Shown one piece after another: positions 1 through 8,300 of a stretch of 13,880 nt of DNA. This DNA comes from Entrophospora sp. SA101. Its lineage: Eukaryota; Glomeromycota; Glomeromycetes; Entrophosporales; Entrophosporaceae. Under the pieces are notes generated by a model. That model made no database searches. It was not told the DNA's origin and was given only the letters and a program-made list of their open reading frames with translations. The stretch is from positions 1-13,880 of the forward strand of contig CAUDNR010000739.1 in NCBI GenBank assembly GCA_958430865.1. The letters run 5' to 3'. Position 1 is the first letter of the stretch. The number at the start of each line of letters is the position of its first letter. A program made the position numbers and the translations under genes.

Positions 1-90
1 ATTTGAACCTGGTCATAAAATGTAAGATAATCAAGATCAACCAAAAAGCTACTTTGCAATATGTGATTCACATCAAACTCCTTTAAACAA

Positions 91-200
91 TCCCAAAGAC
101 CAATCTTTAACCAGTCCCAAAGACCGCATCTAAAGACTGGTCCTTCGGTCTTTCAAAAAAAGACTGGTCTTTTGGGACCAAGACCAGACTGGACCAACAC
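91..200. repeat. Dispersed-repeat debris with inverted and direct copies of a short motif
   Basis: The motif tcccaaagacc occurs at 91-101 and 115-125. aaagactggtc occurs at 132-142 and again at 159-169. tttgggac at 171-178 is the reverse complement of gtcccaaa at 114-121, so the block can fold on itself. It is less AT-rich than its surroundings. This looks like the edge of a non-autonomous mobile element or dispersed repeat; no transposase reading frame is nearby and the family is not recognised. Confidence 0.5.
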
Positions 201-410
201 AACCCTAGAGCTGAGCTGAACTGAACCAAGCGCCCATCCCTATCTTTCACTGAAGCCATTATGATCACGTTATTTATGAGATTATGTGTGACCTAAGATT
301 TTCTGTTATCCCCCACCCCCTAAAATATTAGCTAATATATGTCAGCGCCCTAATAATAATAATTATTATTAACATTAAAAAGAAACAGAATTGAATTGGT
401 GTAACAAAAT

Positions 411-449
411 TATCTGTTTCAGGAATGAAAATATCTGATTCAGGAATGA
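411..449 (+). repeat. Two-copy 18-bp tandem repeat
   Basis: tatctgtttcaggaatga (411-428) and tatctgattcaggaatga (432-449) differ at one base, with a period of 21 bp. Function unknown; probably a small tandem duplication. Confidence 0.7.
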
Positions 450-527
450 TCATTTACTTTTTCACTTTAAATAATTTACATAAAAGGATTTTGTTGTTTC
501 ACAAAATTAAAAGCATTGTATAGATAC

Positions 528-581
528 CTTAACATTAAACATTAAACATTAAATACTAAATATTTAATATTTAATGTTAAG
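528..581. repeat. AT-rich inverted repeat built on an acattaa direct repeat
   Basis: The left arm begins cttaacattaaacattaa at 528 and the right arm ends ttaatatttaatgttaag at 581; they are near-complementary. The left arm is itself a triplicated 7-bp unit (acattaa). A cruciform or hairpin is possible, but in sequence this AT-rich it may be simple-repeat drift. Confidence 0.6.
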
Positions 582-1397
582 TTGGTGAAAACAAAATTTT
601 TATCTAAACATAATTTTTTGGGAAGCATAAATTAAAAAAAAAAGGTGGATGTTATCAAAACTAGTTTTTTTCTTGTGTTGGATTATTATCATCAAAATGA
701 TTTTCACCTTTAATTTAAAGAAATAGTATTAATAATTAATTCAGCATATCCGGATGGATTTTGAGGTTGTACCCTTTATTATTGATCAAAGAAGAATAAT
801 AAAAAAATATATTAATCAGTCATATGATAACTCACCTGATTGCATTTTAGAAATTTTTTTATTATTATTAATATTGTTCTTTATACTTTCGTCAACTTTT
901 CAAAATTTCCAGATCAAGTCAGATCAAGTGTTTGAAGGAGTTTACCTTATAAGCAATTTTTATATTAAATAAGTATTAGATAAAGCAGAAACATGAAGAA
1001 TACATTGGTTAATCAGTGAATGTGTGAACAATTTGGAAATGGCTCTCAGTCATTTATGAATCAGTGACATAAAAAATTAATGTGAATATTATGATTACAT
1101 GATATTAATTAACTATATAGATATTTTATAAAAATTTATGAGTAGATGAATATGAAGTATGGAGTACTAATTCATGTATATATTTATTTTTTAACAAAAA
1201 AAGCTATTGATTTCAAAGGTAAATTAACAAAATATAAATTTTCAAACATATGTTATCATTAATTTGCTACCATTTATCTACATATTCTAATGCATCTTGT
1301 AAATTGGATGCAATTTTAGTTCAACTTTTTTTTACTTAAAGGTGCGTAAATTCAAATTAATTAAAATATAAATTTATTTAAAACACATGTATGTCAT

Positions 1398-1628
1398 ACA
1401 CACATTCCTAGATAAAAGTTTCAAGTAACTTATTTACATTAATTACTCATAATAATTATATAAAAATTTATATCAATTTGTAATTTAAAATTTAACCATA
1501 ATTATTGAACACCTAGATGTACCAGAAGTATGTTTTTAAATTTTTTTATTTAATTACTGTGTATGTGTCAGAGTAATTAACATAAATACAGAAATAGGTA
1601 TCCAAAATCTTCTGTCTAGGTGTGTTTA
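1398..1628. mobile_element. Putative MITE sharing its end with the Tc1-like relic at 11420
   Basis: The left end carries cctagataaaagtttca at about 1408-1424. The right end reads cttctgtctagg at 1609-1620, whose reverse complement cctagacagaag resembles the left end. The first ~90 bp also resemble 11427-11530: cctaga(t/c)aaaagtttca, followed about 45-70 bp later by a near-identical tttatatcaatt(t)gta segment. No coding capacity. The reading is a short non-autonomous derivative of the same Tc1/mariner-type family; boundaries are uncertain by tens of bases. Confidence 0.4.
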
Positions 1629-2518
1629 ATAAATACAATAATTCTTTTGTGAAATAATTGACAAAGCATAATTTGATTATTATTTATCTATTTGTTATTT
1701 ATTTATCAACATACATATGTAACAAAGCAAATACCAACACTAATACTAACAGCTAATTCTTCAATTTTCGGACATGTCAATCATAAATATTAGGCCAATC
1801 AAAACAAACTTCCATTATGCTAAAAGGATATAACCTTATCTATATATTCCTGGGAATAAATCCGGGGTATGCGATGCACCACCTCTTACAAAAGAATATA
1901 TCAAATTTCAATAATAAAGTAGCATCTGGTCAGATATGGTGAATTGATTATTATTTATTTGTTAATAAAATTTCAATTTAAATTTCACATACAACATATC
2001 AAACAGATTTAGTTGTTTTAGGAATTAGTAAATCTTTTAGTACTAATTAGAAACATTTGGGACACATGAATTTATTCCTTTTTTTATTTTATTTTATTTT
2101 AAGTTTATCTGCTTTTGCTGGACAAGCTTCAGATCTTAAAATTTGATTATTCTCAGGTTAAATGTTCAAAAGATGCTGTAAATGAATACAAAAGATTAAG
2201 AAAAATCAACAGTGATGGACTAAATAAATTGAATTAAAATTTTTAATTGTGATTATTTTTTTTTTTTTGTTCAGTATTAATATTCCAAATTTGTAAAAAC
2301 TGCTTTAGAATGTTCTATATAGTAAAAAGAGTCCTTTTTTGTGTGATTTGATATGTACAAGCTCACTGGCTCATTCAAGTTCAACATTCAAATACTTGTT
2401 ATTTAGTAAAGTGGTTTTTTTTTAATAATGCGGATTTTTTGTTATTGTGTAAAACTATTAGTAGTGTATTTTTTTTAATTTGGAAAATCTGGGAAAATCA
2501 TATTAACACACATTGTGA
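1629..2518. other. Intergenic stretch without a supported gene
   Basis: AT-rich sequence with several poly-T and poly-A runs (for example around 2080, 2257 and 2417). No open frame of useful length, no splice-supported coding pattern and no RNA gene were seen. Confidence 0.55.
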
Positions 2519-2640
2519 ATTCGTTGTAACGCGATTAATACTTATTATTATACAAAAAAATCGTTATCGTTGTAACACAATATATATATTAATATAAAAT
2601 TCGTTGAAACAAGATTCGTTGAAACGAGGCTTTGACTGTA
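2519..2640 (-). mobile_element. Terminus of a pogo/Tigger-like DNA transposon (solo end)
   Basis: Read on the minus strand from 2640, the sequence is ta-cagtcaaagcctcgtttcaa-cgaa, closely resembling the CAGTCAAA..CCTCGTT..AACGAA ends typical of pogo/Tigger-type elements that insert at TA. Four sub-terminal copies of a (a)tcgttg(t/a)aac unit lie at 2519-2530, 2566-2577, 2599-2610 and 2614-2625. No matching opposite end and no transposase frame is visible here, so this is probably a solo or truncated end. Family assignment rests on recognition, not alignment. Confidence 0.5.
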
Positions 2641-3802
2641 TTTGTTTTATTAATATATTATAAAAAACGAAAAATTGGCGTGTAACTTTTACTTGCTATT
2701 TTTCCTAAATTCTTGTTATTATTATTAAAATTTATTTTGAAAAAATCCGTATATAGTAATTGTAATCTATGTTTGGTGATCTACAAGAATGGGAACACTG
2801 ACCGCAATTACGCATATTGACTAAAGTTTTCGAATTTTGTTACACGGGATGATAATAAGTTATTTTTTAATCATAGATTATATAGATAATTGCCAAATCT
2901 TTATATATCAAAAGAATCTACATTTTCAAAAGGACAGTTTCTTTTTATCTTTTGTCTCATTAATTTGTTAAATCTGTAAAAATTATTTGGATCTAAAGGT
3001 GATAATTAAAATACAATCAATTTCTATCTTTTCTCTCGAATAAAGATAGATATTTTTTTAATCTGGAAATTAACATTGACTCTAGAAGAAACTATAATTG
3101 CATAAAGTTGCTTTGGATAGTATTCAAAAATCTATTTAATTACTTACAACAAAATTCTGATATGAAAATAAATAACTCGGTAATATCAACAACATCAAAT
3201 TAGAAGAAAAACAAAACGCTTTTAAAGCAACCACCTACCTTAGAAAGTTTTTTTTTGTAATGAATAAATCTATACGTTGTTTAAACATTTTTATTATTTA
3301 AAAAAAATTATATAAATTAGCCCTCCTGTGTGACCGACTTATTCAAGTTTACATATTAATATGTGGCATCTCTTCTCCATTTTGCTGAAGCTTAAATTCG
3401 AAAAATATAAATAGGATAACCGCCCCAAAAAAATTATACAAGGAGACGAATTTAATAAATACTAATTTAGTAAATATTAAAACGATCTACATTATTTGGA
3501 TCCTCTCTATTTTTAGTGATTAATAATGGTTTTTTTTTACGTGTAACGCATTAATTCTATTATGATCGTCACGAGTAAAAAGTTTTCATTCAGTAAATGA
3601 CTTTATATTTGTCACGGCTTGCGTACGAAATATCACAATATTTTTCATGCCCTGCTTGATATATGCCAAATTAAGATCCATAGGGCAAAATTACTTTTGA
3701 TTGGCTAATTTAATTCTACGCACAGTATGCACGCTAGATTTACACGGTGCTTGCACTGTATGCTTTTCAACCAGAGCCGAGAACAAGCTACCTGACTAAT
3801 TA
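2641..3802. other. Intergenic stretch without a supported gene
   Basis: Mostly AT-rich with stops in all frames. Bases about 3531-3800 contain more CpG and G+C than their surroundings and a CCAAT-like attggct at 3700-3706, but no coding sequence follows in a sensible arrangement. No tRNA cloverleaf or other RNA gene was recognised. Confidence 0.5.
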
Positions 3803-3919
3803 TTACTCATATGATGTGAAATGATGAAGCTTTTACTTTAGTCATTACATGAGTAAAGCATTGACTAAAAAGGTAGTCTCTCATCAAGGACTATTTTGAC
3901 AATTTGACTTAAAGTAAAA
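3803..3919. repeat. Nested inverted repeats
   Basis: Three complementary pairs are nested or interleaved: ttactcat (3803-3810) with atgagtaa (3849-3856); tagtca (3839-3844) with tgacta (3862-3867); and ttttacttta (3831-3840) with taaagtaaaa (3910-3919). This may be a small MITE-like or hairpin-forming element; no family recognised. Confidence 0.45.
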
Positions 3920-4710
3920 CCTCGACAAAATATGGAAACAAAAACTACTTGTTATTAAATTCAAGTACATGGCACATAATCCTGAGCTAAAATCATTTAA
4001 AAAGTATAAACAAAAAAATTTTTTGATTTCCTATAAATCAGTAGATTTTATTATCATCAAGTTTTTTATTTTAGCCAAGAGTTTGATTGTTCGTCGCTTT
4101 TAATATCAATATTACTATTACTATGCGAAATTGGTATGTTTTCTGTTCTAAAATGTTCTGCATAAAGAGTTGCTTTTTTCACATTATGGTCTATGCAAAT
4201 CAAAGTTACGTGTCATAAAAAAAAAAATCTATCCCAATCCAACCGCTATTACAGTCATGAAAGTAGCATTAAACAAAAGCTCGAGACTTATTATATCACT
4301 TATAGCACTAGATTTTTTTTTCTTGAACTATTTTATTAATTTATATTAAAATGTAATTTTTTAACGTAATTTTATAATCAAGCATAGTAAAACTTTTTAT
4401 TACTGAGCTGGGAATCTTTGGGCCTTTGCAAATATTTGCTTGTTACTTATATTATCGAACCAGATGAAAATTCATTACATCGACTGAAAATTCAATCACA
4501 TTTACGATTTTATTGTCACTTCATTATCATGAAGCCCAAATTGCACAGGTTTATTCAGTTATTTTATTACATCAATTAAAATTTTTTGATTCTATAAAAA
4601 ATGAACTTCATTGAAAAAATTTAAATCCATACCTTTTTTAGTAAGGTTTTCTATTAGCCAATTCTTCTATATTATAAATGAACTCAATATGGATCTTCTT
4701 TAAATAGAAC
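3920..4710. other. Intergenic stretch without a supported gene
   Basis: AT-rich sequence with poly-A and poly-T runs (about 4218 and 4313). No frame, splice pattern, repeat or RNA gene that I can support. Confidence 0.5.
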
Positions 4711-4729
4711 AACGACCTAACAGGTCGTT
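4711..4729 (+). other. Perfect 8-bp hairpin followed by a T-rich tract
   Basis: aacgacct (4711-4718) and aggtcgtt (4722-4729) are exact complements around a 3-base loop, followed by tttatttttac. In bacteria this would read as an intrinsic terminator; in a fungal intergenic region it more likely belongs to a degenerate repeat or is a transcript-end structure. Its GC content stands out from the background. Confidence 0.6.
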
Positions 4730-4736
4730 TTTATTT

Positions 4737-4919
4737 TTACACGTTATGCATTAGCCACAGCATGATTTTCTTTCCAGATTTACTCCATTCAATAATGTTC
4801 TTTGGTGAAATGCACAAGTCAAGAGGCATAATATCGTCCGTACAATTTGATTAATATGGTACAGGACCTCTTAAATCGCCAACTTTTACATGTGATCTTT
4901 GAGATAATGGAAATAACTT
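4737..4919 (-). pseudogene. Possible antisense coding relic, identity unknown
   Basis: On the minus strand one frame stays open from about 4919 down to a TAA at 4737-4739, except for one in-frame stop at 4851-4853. The translation is less AT-biased than neighbouring random frames (pieces such as VGDLRGPVPY and DLCISPKNIIEWSKSGK) but I recognise no family. Another frame over the same bases is also partly open, so this may be chance. It could be a fragment of a decayed gene or transposon. Confidence 0.2.
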
Positions 4920-5330
4920 CCTGGCCTACCTTTTTAAAAATAGCATAGATTGGGTCTCAAATTTTATTGTGACAATGAGGTTTTTTCAAAATATTGATTG
5001 GCGTTGACTTCTATCTGTTATGTTCACGGCCGTAAAAATCATGACTAAATTTGATAAATTTGATCTCATAGTGTCGAATTATACACAGCCATGTCATAAC
5101 TCGTGGAAAGATTTGCCGTATTAACTGTTAATATTAATATGTATTTAAATGTGCCATTTACTTTATTTGTTGAAACCTCGTAAAAAAAATTTTTAATCAT
5201 ATTTTGAAATTCGCGGTTTGATCGTCGAACCACTTGAATTTCTTACTTGTAACATGGCGCGTTACAATAGAAAAAATTAAAATAATACGTCGAATGAATT
5301 AACAAAACAAAAAGTTATGCAGGCACATCT
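4920..5330. other. Upstream region of the oxidoreductase gene
   Basis: No coding sequence seen. The stretch lies directly upstream of the large + strand gene and presumably contains its distal regulatory sequence, but I recognise no specific transcription-factor site. Confidence 0.4.
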
Positions 5331-5338
5331 TTATAAAT
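5331..5338 (+). promoter_or_regulatory. TATA-like box and A-rich leader of the oxidoreductase gene
   Basis: ttataaat sits about 46-53 bases before the ATG at 5384 and is followed by a leader made almost only of A and T. The ATG is preceded by a run of A, a favourable fungal start context, and an in-frame TAA lies at 5378-5380 just upstream, so no longer in-frame start exists without a further upstream exon. Confidence 0.45.
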
Positions 5339-5383
5339 CAATTTGAATTTTTTGAAAAAAAAAAATTTTAAAAAAAATAAAAA

Positions 5384-8300
5384 ATGTTTTATAATCATCA
5401 AAGAGAAAGAGGAAATTCATCACTTCAATTTCATCTTTTTCTGCTGATATTATTCATATTTTTATTGTTACCATGTAAAATAGAATCTCGACTTACAGAT
5501 GGTAGTGATAATAATTTAAACAATCCAACTTCTGGTGCCCCAAAACAAAATTTTCAAATGAAATATCCACCCGAACCTTTTTTTGGGTAATTATACCATT
5601 TTAGTACTGTTATTAAATCATTTATTAAATAAATAATTAATGGTTTAATTCTTTTTTTTTTTTAATCAACAATATTATTAGCCCAGATGGAGATTCAATG
5701 ATAAAAACTCCTTCTGATATTGTTGACACTGACCCAAAACAACCAATACCCAAGTGTACTGATCCATTACTAGCCGATATTTATCCAATGCCAAGATGTA
5801 TCTCTAATATTATAACTAATTATCAATTAGATCAATTTGATATGGCAAAGGCAATGGGTTATCGATCTAAAAGACAAACTAGCCATATGGTAAAAAAAAT
5901 TCTTTTAACAACTGTTTATTTGTATTTGTTTTCTCAAATTGATTTTTTGAATTAAATAATCTTTTGTTTGATTTCTTTTCTAGATCACTTTTTTTGCTCA
6001 ATTTGTTAGTTATGATATTTGCAACTCAAGAAACCATGCTCCATCAAGTCATCAATTGTATATACCATCTGATGATGCAACTTATAATCCAATAACGTCA
6101 TTACCAGGTCAATTAAGTAATTCGAAGTCACTTGCTTTTAATCGATCAGATTTTCTTCCTACACAAACACCCAAGCGTACTGGTTACAATATGGCAACTC
6201 CTTTTCTGGACTTGAGTCCTATTTATGGTGTCACTGCTGAAGATGCAAAAGATCTTCGTGAGGGTAATAGAGGAAAATTAAAGACCAGTGGAAATGCATA
6301 TGATCCTTACCCATTTAAGGATCCAACAACAGGAATATATGTTACTGGACCTACTTCCAAACGATCAAATAATATTTTTACAATGGCTATTCTGACTATT
6401 TGGTTACGTGAACATAATAGATTATGTGATGAGTTTTATGAAAAAAATGGTGATGCATGGACTGATGATCAATATTTTGAAGAGGCTGTAGGTTTTATAT
6501 TTGTTAATGATAGTAATATAGTAATAATTATAATAATAATTAATTTTTTAATTTTTTAATTAATCAGAGGAAATGGAATATTGCATTTTATCAAAGAGTT
6601 GTTACTGAAGAATATCTTGGTGTTATACTGGGTAAACCATTACCACCATATCAAAAATATGATCCAGATCTAACTCCAGGAATTGATGTTTTTTTTTCAA
6701 CAATAACATTCAGATATGGTCATAGTGAGCTGAGTGATTTTTATCAAATTCAAGATGAATTTGGTAATTCAATTGTGCAATTATCATTACAAAATATTAT
6801 GATACCAAATTTACTAGAAAAATTTGGTGTAGCAAATTTGTTGGGATCAATGTCTTTGCAACGTCAAGAAGATGTTGATATATATTATTCTGATGCAACA
6901 AGAAATGTTCAATCACCTGAACCAAACACTTATGATCTTGTGGCATTTGATGCACTAAGAGCTAGAGATAGAGGTATGAATATGTGTGTGTTTTATGTAT
7001 TTTATATATATATATGAAATAATGTTAACATGCATATATTATAGGAATTGCATTATATAATGATGTTCGTCAGGCATATGGTTTAAAAAAAAAAGATACA
7101 TGGGCAGATATAACTTCGGTTAAAGAAATACAGGATAATCTACAAAAATTGTATCCTAATGGAACTAATCAATTAGAAGCTTTGGTTGGAGCAATGGCTG
7201 AAGATCATTTGAATGGAACAAATCTTGGTGAATTATTGAATGCTAGTATGATTACTCAGGTAACATTATTTATTATTATTATTACTTATTACTTATTATT
7301 GTTTTATCTAATATTTTCATTGTTTGCTTTACCATCTATTTATTTATTTTTCATTGCCTGTTTATCACTTATTTATTTATTTAATAGTTTGCAAATATTA
7401 GAGATTCAGATAGATTTTGGTGGGAAAACAGAGAGAATAACTTGTTTACTGATGAAGATAGAACCACCAAACTTAGAAATAAAACAACATTTAGAGATAT
7501 TATTTTACGTAATTTAGATGAAATTTTTCATCCAGCAATCCCACAAAATATTTGGTCAGTTCAACCAAAGCAGAAATTGTTCGAGTCATCAAAATACCTT
7601 AATCGTATTGCTTTATGGCCAGCAGCATATGTTATTGGTTATGAAATAATTAGAAATCATATTAATTTCCAAGTTCAAATACTAACTACAGATGGTAATG
7701 CATGGTTTGGAATGGTGAGTTGGTTATTTAGTTGATAATGTCAAGATTATGATGATGACAGTGATAAAATTTACAATATATTTATTTATTTGAATAATAA
7801 AATAGGGATTTGATCCTGATAATAATGGAATGACTGGAGCAGATTTTGTGATTGGGATTGTAAGTTATTTTTTAAAAAATAATTGTCTTATGTATGATCT
7901 TGTAAAAATTAAAAAATCATAATATTAAAATTTTTGTTTTTTTAGATTTCTAATGGAAATTTATCATCTTTATCAAATTATCGATCAGCTCCAACTGGTT
8001 ACTACCCTCCTACACCTGATGGTGATGACTCAGATTTACAAATAATTAATTACACACCTCCTATTAAAGATAATTTTGCAATTATTGAATTCTCAAGACC
8101 TTTAATACCTAATGGAAGAAAAGGGATTAGAAGTGGATCTGTGAAATGTAATGATAATTTTGCAAAAATATTATAATTAGTTTCTCTTTTTATTATTTTT
8201 TCTCATAAGAATAATAATTATTGTTTTTAGTTATTTTGGCTTATAATCCTGCAAGTTCAGTATTTTCATATCATCAAAATAATCGTCAATTAACACTATA

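Larger units (their letters stand above)
201..1396. other. Intergenic stretch without a supported gene
   Basis: AT-rich sequence with stops in all frames. It contains a short tandem repeat (411-449), an AT-rich inverted repeat (528-581) and an open frame of 72 codons at 754-972 with a hydrophobic middle but no homology, splice or composition support. I see no RNA gene here. Confidence 0.6.

Noticed and set aside
754..972. Open frame of 72 codons with a hydrophobic stretch
   Set aside because: The hydrophobicity is what AT-rich codons (Leu, Ile, Phe) give by chance; there is no family match, promoter context or splice partner that I can see.
2428..2750. cggattttttg and its complement 310 bp apart as a possible element boundary
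   Set aside because: Only about 10 bp match and most of it is a poly-T/poly-A run, which is expected by chance in this composition.
4711..4740. Bacterial intrinsic terminator
   Set aside because: The surrounding locus has spliceosomal introns and is eukaryotic, and no bacterial-type gene precedes the hairpin; kept only as a structural oddity.
6488..6559. Reading of exon 3 continued through a run of Ile codons
   Set aside because: The extension is intron 3: gtaggt donor at 6488 and cag acceptor at 6565-6567 restore the EEA-RKWNIAF peroxidase sequence.
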